Part shown: piece by piece, positions 32,341 to 44,395 of the stretch
How the letters are laid out: each line of letters starts with the position of its first letter
Numbering within the stretch: position 1 is the first letter of the stretch
Assembly: GCA_948567375.1 (NCBI GenBank)
Contig: OX419755.1
Span: 73,040,944 to 73,104,943, forward strand
Direction of reading: 5' to 3'
From: Lunularia cruciata
Lineage: Eukaryota; Streptophyta; Marchantiopsida; Lunulariales; Lunulariaceae
Length of the DNA stretch: 64,000 bases
Notes under the pieces: generated by a model
The model's database searches: none
Seen by the model: the letters and a program-made list of their open reading frames with translations, nothing else
What the model was told of the DNA's origin: nothing
Made by a program: the position numbers and the translations under genes

Positions 32341-33601
32341 CCTAGTATGGATGATGAGTGGATTCTAGATTGTGCTTGCTTGTACCATATATGCTATATC
32401 AAGGAGTCCTTCTATTCACTTCCAACATCAAATGGTTCAGTTTTGATGGGGAATGATCAACCTTGTTGGATTGAGGGTATTGGATCCATAAGGATTCAAA
32501 TGTTTGATGGAGCTATGCGGAAGTTCAATGATGTTTGGTTCATACTTGACATGAAGAAGAACCTGATTTCCCTTGGAGTATTGCATGCCAAAGGTCATCA
32601 ATGGAGTGTTGGTGATGGGGTACTTTGAGTCACTTCTGGTAGAAAGGTTATCTTGCAAGGTAATTTTCAAAAGAATCTATTTATATTGGAGTGCACTATT
32701 GTGTGTGGAGAAGCCAATGTAATTGTAAATGTAAGCCAAGGTCTCAGGATGGGATGATAACTGTGTGGCATTCATGGCTAGGTCATTTAAGTCACATTTA
32801 GGGTTTGGCTGTCTTGAAAAGAAATGGCTTGCTATCTAGCTTGAGGACTGTGAAGTTGGATTTTTGTGAGCATTGCATCTTTGGAAAACACAGCAGATCT
32901 GTTTTTGGAGTGGGGACCCAAAGTTCCAAGGGTCTACTTGAGTATGTACTTAGTGATGTGTGGGGACCATCTCCTACACCCTCACACTTTGGAAAAATTT
33001 ACTATGTAACATTTATTGATGATTACTTGAGGTTTGTGTGGATTTTTTCATGCACCACAAGTTTGAAGTCTTTGCCACTTTCAAGAAATGAAAGATCCAA
33101 GTAGAGACTAAGATTAGAGAGAAGGTGAGGTGTCTAAGATCAGACAACAGCAAGGAGTATGTCTCTGGAGAGGTTCAGGCATACTGCACAGAACAGGAGA
33201 TAACTCACCACCTTACCATAACTTACACTCCATAGTAGAATGGTATTGATGAACGGCTCAACCGGACATTGTTGGAACATGCACAGAGTATGTTGAGTGA
33301 ATCAAAGTTGCCACAAGAGTTTTGGGCTGAAGTTGTCAACACAACAACATATGTGGTAAATATTTCTCCATCAAACGCAATCAACTTCAAGATGCCATAT
33401 GAGTTGAGGCATCAGCTACCAGCTGATTATAGTAGATTGAAGATATTTGGTTGTGATGCATATTCACTCACACCTAAGGAGAATAGGTCCAAGTTGGATG
33501 CTAAGTCAAAGAAATGTGCTTTTCTTGGCTATGCAAGTGGAGTGAAAGGTTATAGGTTATGGGATCCAATAGCATGTAAGGTTGTGGTCAGTAGGGATGT
33601 T
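32341..33601 (+). pseudogene. Copia G protease and integrase
   Basis: The protease starts near 32347 with WILDCACLYHIC; the usual Ser after the catalytic Asp is Cys here. GAG-pre-integrase and zinc region: VWHSWLGHLSH then CEHC (about 32763-32880). Integrase core: SDVWGPS (first Asp), RSDNSKEY (second Asp, about 33139-33163), two adjacent stops replacing the usual Gln-Gln, NGIDERLNRTL (Glu), LPQEFWAEVVNT. A frame change lies near 33090. The gene stops at 33601, where ATGTT was duplicated by the next insertion, and resumes at 42570. Confidence 0.85.
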
Positions 33602-33854
33602 TGTGACAACCCGGAAAATATCACTTTTGCGGCAATCGGGTAAGTAAAGTTTGTTCCCACAGAGATACAAGTCAGAAATGTCTAAATACAAAGTCAAACA
33701 ATAACATGTAGTTCTTCTTGGTTGCATCTTTAATCTCTCAGGTAGAAACCACACCCAAAAGAGAGTAACAAGCACTGACTCACAATCTTGTCACAAATTC
33801 ACACTCCTTAATCACAAATCCATCAATTCTTTCCAAACAATCTTGATTGTGATG

Positions 33855-36800
33855 TGTGACAACCCGACAAATATCACTTTTGTGGTAATTGGGTCAGTAG
33901 AGTTTGTTCCCATAGAGATACTATCCAGAATTGGTCAAATACGAATACAAAAGTCACAATGGCAGTTCTTCTTGATGGTTTCTTTAATCTCTCAGGTAGA
34001 AACTATACCCAAAAGAGAGTAAACAAGCTCACAATCTTGACAACTTGTCATGAATACACATACATAATCACAACATAGCAAATTCTGTCCAAACAACTCT
34101 TGATTGTGATGATTCAAATTCTTCTGAAGACGACACTTCACTGTGAAGAACGATTTTGCCTCAGAATTGTGTTCCAGCCCTCCACTAAAGGCACAACTTC
34201 CTCGATTGAAATTGCTTCACATCAACTTCGTGTTGCAATCACCAATGCAGAATACTACCAACACTACAATTCCTCTCAGACCTGTCAAGGCATTGCTCTG
34301 ATGCACTTCACTCAGGATCAAACACACAGAATGAAGATCAAGGCTGCAGATTCCAACATCCACAAACACACTGACTTGCTCTTCAGAATTCTCCACACAT
34401 TCACAACTACAAACACAAAATTGACAATCGGAATTAAGCTTAAGCGACGAGTACTGAGAACATCACTTCACTTTATCTATCTTCAGAAATTTGAATACTG
34501 AATCACATCATATTGCAAATGCTCCACTTAAATACTGAAGCAAACGGCAGACTTGCCTACCTAAACACCACTTCCTAACATCCTTTCCTACCTGCAGATC
34601 CCAAGTGACATCTATCTCTTCATATCTGCCTCTTCCTATCTCAAAATTGGCTTTTATCCCGATCCGATGTCTACCTCATCATTGGCTTCCAAACCCGATG
34701 ATCTTCTTACTATTTCTCCTTCTTCAGGTATATCTACATCTACCAAATCCTTCACTATTTTTGCTACCTCTCCACTAGAAACTACAATTGCACTAAGGAG
34801 TGACTTATCTAACTCATTATCTCCTGACCCACTCTTCTCTAATGTGTCAATCATTAAGTCCGATGACACCTGTACTCCGACTTCTGCGACATCGGGTTTC
34901 TTCTCCACTGTCCCACTATTCCTAATTTTCTCTAATTCCAAATTGACTAAATCTAGTCTAAGACTAACACTATTCTCTACATCTAACATTTTCCTATCTA
35001 CACGCTCCCTCAATCGAATCAACAACATGTTCATATCCACATCTTTGGCTTTTCTCTTCCGCGTCTCCTGCATAGTAACTTTAACTCATGTAGGCGAGCT
35101 TCTTCCAATCTCCCTTCAGCCTCCGTGCTTAAGATTGCTCTCAACTTCCCCGCAACTTCTCCTACTGATTCCGACTCATATCCTCGAGAGCGCTCTACCT
35201 TCAGTTCTTCACGATACATCTTCAGCTTGTCTTCGTACTCCGCAGCAAGCATCTTCTTCTCCTCTGCATACTGTGTACTCTATAACTCAACACTTTTGAC
35301 AAGCTCTCGTAATTGTTCTTCTTCTTCTTGCCTGGCTGCTAACTCCCTCTGCCATGCTTGATCCTTCCCCGCTTCACTCTTCTTCAAGTTGTCCAACTCC
35401 TACTCCATTATGATGTTCATCGCCTTCAAATGAACATTCTCAATGTGCACATCACTCACTTCTTCCTTCATCCTGTTGAGCCACATTGTTTGTTCCTTGA
35501 ATTCTCCGGCTTGCCTTTGCAGTTCCTTTTCCTTTTCTACGCAGCTCCCTTGTAGCATGGTCAGCGTTTTCTTCATCAAGCTTTCCTCCCTTTGAAGTTC
35601 TTCCACTTCCTCGCTTCTTCGGACTTATTGCTCTTGCAACTCCTTCACTTCACTTACTAGGTACTTCACCATCTGCAATTCGTTCATCCCCTTCTTGCGA
35701 TTTTGGGAATTACTCTTTGATGCTCCTTCAACAGTTCCAGCAATGGTGTTACCACCTTCGTCAGATAGGATATCCCGCCAAAGTGCTCTTCCTCATCTTT
35801 GCCATCTTTGTCTAGAGTCTTCTCCTCCGTCATCAGCTCCTTCATCCGAAGTCGCAATCTTCGTATCTTTATCGTGTTAGCACTTTCTTCATCTTGGCCT
35901 CTTGAACTCGGCTCCATGGGATTCGTTGCTTTCTCTTTTGCTCTTGACTTGTTTACTACCATCATCTGACAAGCCTCACTTATTGTTGCCAATTGCTGGA
36001 CCTCTGGCTCCCCATCGCTATTGCTCCCAGACTCCTCACTTTTCAATGTGAGCTCTTCTTCTTCTGATTCCTCTTCTTGCGACTCAGTCTCTTCCCCAGA
36101 CTCCGATCCCGATGATGCCTCTTTTATGATCTTTGCCGTCTTCAACCTCAGCCGCCGAGTCTTCCTTTGCATGGGAGGCGACCTTGCTTCTTCAGGTTTG
36201 CCACGTTTCTTCGTCTTTGGACTGGTAATTTCTTTGACTTTCCACTGTCCCGTCCTCACAAAGTATTTGTTATTTGCTTGAAGATGCAGCATATACTGTC
36301 GCTCCTCCTCGTCTGCTTCCCGTCGCAAATTGGGATGCATGTGAGACACCATACGATGATGCTCTTCTTTGGATAGTAAGTTCAGCCTGAAGTAGAAGTG
36401 GGCTGCGAATGGTGCAAAATAATGTGGTGGCAAGCCTGTTCACCAATTCACCACCATCTGCCTCGTTTGGTGGTGAAAGCACTTTGCCCAATTCAATGGA
36501 GCTCTTGCAAACATCTGATGGAAGAAGACAGCCTGCTGCATGTTCACGTAGGTGGTTCATTCCGGCTTGAACATGGCCATCATTGCCCCCACAATACTTC
36601 TTTGGATCGAATCCCGATAGGACTCCACCTTGTAGCCATTCATGGTTCTTGGAGCAAAGAACAAATTGCAGATTTTTGCTGTCTCCTCTGCAACATCACA
36701 CTTCCAATAGAAGGTGATCCCTATTGGTTCTCTTGCGTCTCTTCCCAATACCAACTTCCAATCCGACTCAGTCCATCGAGCCAGATTGCCTCTCTTCCCT

Positions 36801-37552
36801 TCCACCTTGGGACCCTCCTCACAATTACTGGCAATGATCTCTGCCATCACTCCCGGGAAACTAAAATTCCAGTTCCATGCTAAAAAGGTAATATGAAGTC
36901 TAAACAAGACTTCAATTCTCGCCACTACATCTACCCTTCAAATTGCAAAACCTCTCACCGCCAACGTGTTGGCCACCTTCTTCGCCATGATCTGTTCTCT
37001 CGTTCTACGATGTTGGAAAATAAGACCCTCTCCTGGACAAGACACTCTAACTCCCTTAGGGTTTTGGAAAATCTCACTCTCAATGGGCTTTCGGACACGC
37101 ATTATTGCAAGACAACTACTCAAAGGAATTGGAAATTTACTCAGAGTATTCAACTTTCGCTTGCGCAGTCGCAATTGTATATTGCCTCGAATCACAATCA
37201 TTCTTCAGTTGATTTTGTTTACAAATTTCTCTCTTCTGCGTGCACTCCCGATCACTATCAAGACATGCTTCTTCTACCCCCGCCGTTTCTTGAAATGGAC
37301 TTTCTTGCCACGTATAGAGATTGTTAAATGGTCTTTGTCTTTCTTGTGTCTTCCAACCCAAAGACGGTGATCTTCGGACTTTTTCCGGCATACTCCTCCT
37401 CAAGTACCTCCATCATCGGATCCAATGTCATCTTTTTTGGATTTCCTCTGAAGTTACTTCCGTCCATTCTTTGTCCGCAATTTGACTTTCAGTGCTTACT
37501 TCGTCTCTTAAACACTACTAACCATAGAAAAACAAAAAAATGTGGGTACCAC
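33855..37552 (-). mobile_element. Solo LTR, type 2 (copy D), nested in D' LTR
   Basis: A 3,698-bp solo LTR with exact duplications TGATG at 33850-33854 and 37553-37557. It sits in the R-U5 part of the D' LTR, so one member of the family has inserted in another. Ends are TGTGACAACCCGA and GTGGGTACCACA. The TATA box is at 34527-34535. Confidence 0.93.
34654..36988 (-). pseudogene. U3 ORF, type 2 (copy D)
   Basis: From MAKKVANTLAV (36988) to NDEVDIGSG. An upstream in-frame extension reaches 37201 (MIVIRGNIQLRLRKRK). The N-terminal domain is well kept: WTESDWKLVLGRDA, GYKVESYRDSIQRS, NWAKCFHHQTRQMV, PPHYFAPFAAHFYFRLNLL. A TGA interrupts it at KPE*TTYV, as in copy E. The acidic linker (about 36150-35950) has runs of Glu/Ser. 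The coiled coil (35600-35030) contains at least one frameshift, so the total is not a multiple of three. Confidence 0.78.
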
Positions 37553-38097
37553 ATGATGATTCAGGCTCTCCCAAAAATGGCACTTCACTGCAAAACGACT
37601 TTGCTTTAGAATTGTATTCTACCCCTCCACTGAAGGCACAACTTCCTCGATCAAAATTGCTTCACATCAATTTTGCACTACACTCACAAATGCAAAATAC
37701 CAACACTACAATTCCTCTCAGATCTGTCAAGGCATTGCTTTGATTGTACTTCACTTAGGATCAAACACACAAAATGAAGATCAAGGCTACGGAATCCAAC
37801 ATCCAACAAGCACACTGACTTGCACTTTGAATTTCTCCACACACTCACAAACACAAACACAAAGTTGATACTCAAAATCAAGCTCAAGTGATGAGCACTG
37901 ATTCACAACACTCAACTTTATCTATTTTCAAAATTATGAGCACTGAACAACATCTGACTGCAAATGCCACTCTTAAATAGTGAAGCAATCGACAATTATC
38001 TTCCTAATGTACCTCTTCCTGACAACTCTACAAACTTGCAGATCCGAAATGACAATGCACCTCTTCATATCTACCCATTCAAATCTCAAATTGGTTA

Positions 38098-40671
38098 CTA
38101 ATCCGATCCAATGTCTACTTCTTCCTTGTCTTTCAAACCCGATCCTAAAGTAACTTTACTTCCTACTAATCTATCCTTGGGTTTCATAATTCCTACATCT
38201 TCTACCAAATCTAACAATTCTCTTTCCTGATCTGACATTTCACTAGTGGGTAATCTATCTAACTCCTTATCTACTGACCCACTCTTCTCTAATGTCTCCA
38301 ATGATAATTCCAAAGACATTTGCACTCCTACTTCATCTACTTTGGGTTTTGCTCTAACATCTTTTTGAAGTTTATCTATCTCTAATTTCACTAAGTCTAA
38401 TCTGATCGTGATATTGTCTTCTACTTCCAATATTTTCCTATCTACCCAAGTTCTGAGACTAATTAACAGAGCATTCAAGTATGTATCCTTCACATGTCTC
38501 CTCCTTGTCTCTTGCACCAACAACTTCAACTTGTGCAGCCTCGTCTCTTCAATACAAACACTGGCCTCTGTACTCAACATCACATTCATCTTGATTACAA
38601 TCTCCTTTAGTGGCTCCAATCTTATCTTCCTTTCACACTCCCGATCTGCAAGCCAATCTTTCATGTACATTGCCAATTCTGCCTCGAACACGACTTTCAT
38701 AGTTTCCTTCTCCTTCTCCTTCTGTACAATCTTCTCCTCCTAATTACAAAGTAACTCTCGTAATCTTTCTTCTTCCCTATATCTCACTGTCAACTCCCAT
38801 TGCCACAGTTACTTCTTCTCTTCTACACTCTCCATCACTCTATCGAGCTCTTGTTCCTTCTCTACTACCCTCGCCATAGCATGGATAATTTCTAGTCTTG
38901 AATCAACAAATTGCTGCTTCAAGATTTTGTACTCAGCTACTTATCTCTCCCTTGCTATGTCACTCTTCTTCACAAGTTCCTCTCGATACCTTCCTTCTCT
39001 CTTCAAGTTCTCAATTACTTGACACTGCACTACTGCATCCCCTCGCGGTACTTCCCTTTCCTCCTTGCCTCGGATTATACTTTTCTTCAACTCTGAGTTC
39101 TCTTCTTCTAGTCTTGCCAATACCTGCAACACAATCTTCACCTTTGGATATTTTGACTGCATCTCTTTCTTCTTGTGCTCTAGCTTCACTAACAACGGGC
39201 ACATAATTTCTTGTAGGTACTCCACTCCATCACTCGCAACTACTTCACCTTGCGGAGTGATCTCCTTCTTCACCTCTTCTTCTCTCAATACTTGCCTTCT
39301 TCATTGCAGTCATCGTATCGGAATATACGCTTCACTTCCCAAACTAGCATTCTCCTCTTCCCTTGCCTTGCTTGGACCCGATTCACACTTTGCCTTGCAC
39401 CTCGACCAAACTCCCCTCTAAATCATAATCTTCTTCTCCTCTGGCTTGGGTACCTCGTCCTCCAACTTCGTGTTATTCTCTTCCTCGAGCTCCACCCGAA
39501 CTTCTTCTTCTTCTGTAGGTATCAATGTCATCTCCCCACCTTCATCACTATCGCTACTTGTATCTCCACTTTGTAGCATAAGCTCAGGTTCTTCCTTGTG
39601 TTTCAAGTCTTTGGACTTACACTCGGCTTTGCCTTCCGAGTCTTCTTCCGATGACACGATCACCACCATACCTTTCCTCGGGTTTCCTCTCCTGGTCTTT
39701 TGAGGTCTTGTCTTCTCAACATCTTCGCCTTCTCCTTGTCGACTTTGCTTCTTCGACTTTGGAGTACTCACTTCTACCTCCGTACTCTTCCCCGTCTGCG
39801 TGTAGTACTCATCAGTGCTTTGGATTTGAAGAATATACTGTTGCTCCTCCGCATTGACTTCCTTTCTCAAGTCGGGATGAAAGTGAGACACCATCCTATT
39901 GCGCTCCGCCGCATTGAGCAAATTCAACCCAAGGTAGAAATGTGCTGCAAACGGCACAATGTAGTGTGGAGGTGACTTATCCCGCAAATTCCACACCATC
40001 TGCCTTGTTCTTCCATGGAAGCACCTTGCCCAGTTGATAGGTTCTCCTGCAAACATCTTATGGAAGAACACCGCTTGGTGTTTCATCACATAAGTCGTCC
40101 TCTCCGGCTTCAGAATTGCCATGAGAGCACTCACGATCCCTCTCTTCACCGGATCTTTGTAACTCTTGACCTTATACCCATTCTTTGTCCTCTTTGAAGA
40201 GAAGGCATCCCTCACTTCTTGGGTTTCTTCGGCTACCTCTCCCTTCCCCAAGAACGTGGCACCTTGCTCCGCGCCTGCCTCTCTTCTGAGTACCAATCTC
40301 CAATCCGACTCTGTCCAGCAAGCCGGATTTCCTCTCTTTCCCTCTTCCTTGGGGCCATCGAGACACTTACTCTCGATTATCTTGGTCATGAACCCTAGAA
40401 AACTCACGTTCCAATTCCATGCCAAGAATGTGATCCAAAGTTGGCTCAAGACTTCGATTCTTGCAATCACATCTAACTTCCAAATTGCATGATTTCTCAC
40501 TATGAATTCAAAGTTCTTCTTTCCTCCTCCCATCTTTCCTACTTCCTCACTATCTCTTGGTTTAACTCTCTCAAATTCTCCTGTACACACTAGCACGTCT
40601 TCAACTCTACTTTCCTTCCCATGATCTCTTGCAGGACGACTCCTCAACGGCAAAGGAAAATTGCTCAACAT
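38098..40671 (-). pseudogene. U3 ORF, type 1 (copy D')
   Basis: Exactly 2,574 nt from MLSNFPLPLRS to the tail KEEVDIGSD, the same length as copy B, all in one frame with about ten stops concentrated in the linker/coiled-coil part (39420 downward). The N-terminal 417 codons are open. The conserved internal Met is at 40533 (MGGGKKNFEF). Domains as in copy B: WTESDWRLVLRREAG, GYKVKSYKDPVKRG, NWARCFHGRTRQMV, PPHYIVPFAAHFYLGLNL; acidic linker; coiled coil 39290-38700. Confidence 0.82.
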
Positions 40672-41094
40672 TGCTTCATCGTTAGCCCAATTTTTATAGA
40701 GTCGCGCCTTCTTCGTCTCTCTTCAATTTGAGTTTCTACCAAGAAATCACACCTCTTGCATGCGCCTGTCACTGTCAAGTGTACTTCACACGTATGTTTG
40801 CCGGTTTTTGAACGGTCACTTCTTGAATTTCTCGTCCCAAAGAAAATTTGTTACACTATCTTCGCCTTGGGTTGAGCTCCCCTTGATACAAAGACTTCTT
40901 ACTTTGGGTTGTATGCTGATAGAGCAAGTCCGAGTACTTTGCCTTATGACTCAAAGCCATGTTCCCTTGGGTTTCATCCCGAAGATGCTTTTCTTTGCCT
41001 TCTTTGGCCATACAAGCACAATCCGACTTCTCTATACACTTCTTCTTCTCCATTTCAAAAAAAAAATAAATGTGTGTACCACATACCCCCTCCC

Positions 41095-42195
41095 TCAAAT
41101 GTGAGCGTCCCTGCGAACATAAGCCTTGGGTGTCTTAGAGACTTCCAAATCTATGGTCCAATATCTCCAAACTCTCCACCTATTTACTTGAGTGGAAAAA
41201 GGATTTCCCTCTAGGTCTACAAGCTGCATGGACCCATTTTCATAAAGATGAAGAACTTGATAGGGCCCCATCCATCTCAAATGCAACTTGCCTGGAAAAA
41301 ATATTTGGTGATTGTCATATAACAAAACCAAATCTCCTTCTTGCACAGCCATAGGCTTGATATGCTTATTGTGCTTGACTTTCCTCTATGTTTGTACTTC
41401 CTTTGTGGTTTGCATTGCATCGTCTCTTTTCTCTTCTAACCACATTAGTTGATGTATCCAAAGATCATGGCTTTCTTCCTTTGACAGTCATTCTTTGCAA
41501 AGAATCCAATATGTCGGTACTTCAAATTCAACTGGTAGTATGGGATGCAAGCCATATGTCAAGAAGTATGGAGTTTGTTTGGTTGTAATCTTTTTTGTCA
41601 TTCAATATGCCCACAACATGGCTGGTAATTTTGTATCCCAATCATAAGCATAATTGATAGTCACCTTATTCAAAATTTTGCAAAGTAACCCATTCGCCTT
41701 TTCTGTTAAGCCATTTGCTTTTGGGTTATAAGGAGTCGCCTTCTGATGTTTAATCTGAAAGTACTTGGTTAATGCCTCCATTATAGGGTTCAAAAAGTGT
41801 GTCCCTTGGTCACTGACCAATTCCAGAGGACACCCATATTGGGAGATGATGTTTTGAAGGAAAAATTCCGCCATAGTTTTGGCATCATCTCTGCAAGTTG
41901 CTTTAGCTTTGACCATCTTGGTAGCATAGTTAGTGCAAACCAAAATGTATCGCTTTCTTGTGACTCGGGTCATTGGTTGAATGGGACCTACAAAATGAAT
42001 TCCCCATTTCTCAAATAGGGCCAAAGGCAAAATTGGTCTCAAAGGCCATATACCTAGCACGTCTTCAACTAGCGCATCTTCAACTCTACTTCCTTTCCCA
42101 CAATCTCCTACAGGACAACTCCTCAAAGGCAAAGGAAAATTGCTCGACATTGCTTCATCATTAGCCCAATTTTTATAGAGTTGTGCCTTCTTCAT
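41095..42195 (-). pseudogene. Integrase remnant of D', fused to U3-ORF N-terminus
   Basis: An open frame of 197 codons (42195-41602) starts with U3-ORF sequence (MSSNFPLPLRSCPV from 42150) and continues after the deletion junction (about 42048-42056) into integrase: LALFEKWGIHFVGPIQP, ILVCTNYATKMVKA, GCPLELVSDQGTHF, TPYNPKANGLTEK. Then come disrupted sequence and the integrase C-terminus (41352-41095), ending LEVSKTPKAYVRRDAHI just before the polypurine tract. The fusion is an accident of deletion as far as the sequence shows. Confidence 0.82.
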
Positions 42196-42564
42196 CTCTC
42201 TTCAATTTGAGTTTCTACCCAGAAATCACACCTCTTGCATGCGCTTGTCACTGTCAAGTGTACTTCACGCGTATGACCACCGGTTTTTGAACAATCTCTT
42301 CTTGAATTTCTCGCCCCAAAGAAAAGTTGTTGCATTGTCTTCACCTCGGGTTGAGCTCCCCTCGATACAAAGACTTCTTACTTTGGGTTGTATGCTGATA
42401 GGGCAAGTCCGAGTACTTTGCCTTATGACCCAAAGCCACGTTACCTCGGGTTTCATCCCAAAGATGCTTTTCTTTGCCTTCTTCGGCCATACAGGCACAA
42501 TCCGACTTTTCTATACACTTCTTCTTCTCCATTTCAAAAAAAATCAAAAAATGTGGGTACCACA

Positions 42565-43540
42565 ATGTTTGCTTTAATGAATCCAGATCATTCAAGGAGG
42601 GGGAGAATGCTCAAGCTCCCTACACCAACAAAGGCAAGTCTCCCACCTTGGATCTAGTTGAGGGGGAAATTGATCACTTAAGTGATGAGGAGGAAGGAGG
42701 TGCTCCTATAGTAGAGCAAGTTATTGAGGAGCAAGAACAAGTGGAGCAAATAGTTGTTGGTGAGCAACAAAATGTGCTAGGTCAGTCTCTCATTGGACCT
42801 ACACATGGAGATCAAGCAGAGATTTCATCCAGGAGGTCATCAAGGTGTGCTAGTTGAGCTCCAAATAGATATGGTACGTGGATTGATTCAACAAAGTTAT
42901 TGGATGATGACTTGAATTTTGAGGATGATGCTCATACTTTGGTCTTGGAAGAAGGTGAACCCTCATCCTACAAGGAGGCATGTTCTTCTAGTGAAAAGGA
43001 TGAGTGGTTTGGCTCTATGGAGAGGAAGATAGAATCCTTGAGAGATAACAAGACTTGGGAGCTAGTTAGGTTACCTAAGGATCAACAAGTGATAGATTGC
43101 AAGTGGATCTACAAGTTGAAGGAGGGTCCTAAGGAGGGATCAAAGATCTACAAGGCTAGGTTGATAGCAAAGGGGTTCACTCAAGAGAAGAGAGTGGACT
43201 ACAATGAGGTCTTTTCTCCTGTTGCAAAGTTATCAACAATACGCTTATAATGTACGCTCTTGTTGTATTATTTGGTGTTACTTTAGATCAAATGGATGTT
43301 GTCATGACATTTCTCTATGGCACCTTGGATGAGAGGATCTTCATGAGACAACCTATAGGGTTTGTGAAGAAAGGCCAAGAAGACAAGGTATGCAAATTGT
43401 TGAAGTCCTTGTATGGATTGAAGCAAGTACCTTGCCAATGGAACAAGAGGTTTGATGTATTTATGCATGCTTAGGGTTTCAATAGGAGTTTGTTTGATCT
43501 TTGTGTGTAGATGAAACCAATGAGTAATAAGACCTCATTG
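42565..43540 (+). pseudogene. Copia G RT, first half
   Basis: The frame resumes with FNESRSFKEGENAQAP, the integrase-RT linker, then the copia RVT_2 region: [77 protein letters not shown]. Stops occur near 42856, 43248, 43472 and 43508. It ends at MSNKT, where an inverted segment begins within GACCTCATTG (43531-43540). Confidence 0.85.
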
Positions 43541-44064
43541 TAGTCGACTCCTTCTCTTGAGTGAACCCTTTTGCTATCAACCTAGCCTTGTAGATCTTTG
43601 ATCCCTCCTTAGGACCCTCCTTCAACTTGTAGATCCACTTGCAATTTATCACTTGTTGATCCTTAGGTAACCTATCTAGCTCCCAAGTCTTGTTATCCCT
43701 CAAGGATTCCATCTTTCTCTCCATAGAGCCAAATCACTCATCCTTTTCACTAGAAGAACATGCCTCCTTGTAGGATGAGGGCTCACCTTCTTCCAAGACC
43801 AAAGCATGAGCATCATCCTCAAAATTCAAGTCATCATCCAACAACATTGTTGAATCAATCCACATACCATATCTATTTGGAGCTCGACTAGCACACCTTG
43901 ATGACCTCCTAAATGAAATCTCCGCTTGATCTCCATGTGTAGGTCCAATGTGAGACTGACCTAGCACATTTTGTTGCTCACCAATAACTAATTGCTCCAC
44001 TTGTTCTTGCTCCTCAATAAATTGCTCTACTTTAGGAGCACCTCCTTCCTCCTCTGGTATTAAA
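43535..44064 (-). pseudogene. Second, inverted copy of the copia RT N-terminus
   Basis: The minus strand repeats the linker and RT start: EQLVIGEQQNVLGQSHIGPT, SSRCASRAPNRYGMW, RDNKTWELDRLPKDQQVINC, YKARLIAKGFTQ. It is a diverged paralogue, not an exact palindrome (for example APNRYGMW against APNRYGTW). On its low-coordinate side it meets the plus copy in AGACCTCATTGTAG; on its high side it is fused to the partial LTR at 44065. Confidence 0.82.
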
Positions 44065-44199
44065 GCTCATATCAATTTTCCAATCTTGCTCCTACCGACT
44101 ATTTCTCTCGCTCCCTTCTTGCTCTCCACCTACAAGTCAGTCCTCCTAAATGCCACATAACCCTTAGGCATAAGAGTAAAACCTAAGAATCTCCCCCTT
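44065..44199 (-). repeat. Partial copia 3' LTR and polypurine tract
   Basis: The minus strand reads AAGGGGGAGA (44190-44199) then TTCTTAGGTTTTACTC and onward, matching the first ~125 bases of the 232-bp LTR at 11019. It ends at GAGCTT and is joined directly to the RT copy, so the rest of the LTR is missing. Confidence 0.75.
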
Positions 44200-44395
44200 G
44201 ACTCTTGTCTTGGGGTTAGTAACCTTGCAACAATTTATCAATTAGCGGGAAGTTCTAGACAAATAGCCAATCACTTGACTAGAGTAAACTAGAACTTATA
44301 ACCGTAGCCCATATTGGGATAGAGTAACAAAAATAGCCAAGTTCACCACTAATGTTAGGTCATCCTACTCATGCTCCACTTGCACAACCTACAAG
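44200..44395 (-). other. Copia G 3' internal sequence
   Basis: Minus-strand sequence between the RNase H end and the polypurine tract; no open frame of note. The GTAGC at 44396-44400 is the duplication made by the next insertion. Confidence 0.45.

Larger units (their letters stand above)
33602..41083 (-). repeat. 3' LTR of D', split by nested solo LTR
   Basis: Removing 33855-37557 leaves 3,779 bp, one base from copy B. Ends are TGTGACAACCCGG and GTGTGTACCACA. The gag-pol TATA box is at 37972-37980. Confidence 0.92.
33602..42564 (-). mobile_element. Truncated Tat-like element (D') in copia integrase
   Basis: Minus strand, exact duplications ATGTT at 33597-33601 and 42565-42569. Full 3' LTR (33602-41083, interrupted by a nested solo LTR), polypurine tract (41084-41096), about 960 bp of integrase, and only about 510 bp of the 5' LTR (42055-42564). 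A deletion from integrase into the 5' LTR removed the primer site, gag, protease, RT, RNase H and most of that LTR. Because its ends are intact, the deletion most likely followed insertion. Confidence 0.92.

Noticed and set aside
43524..44060. Perfect palindrome from an assembly fold-back
   Set aside because: The two arms differ at many positions, so they are diverged copies and not a mirror of the same molecule; a junction artefact still cannot be excluded.
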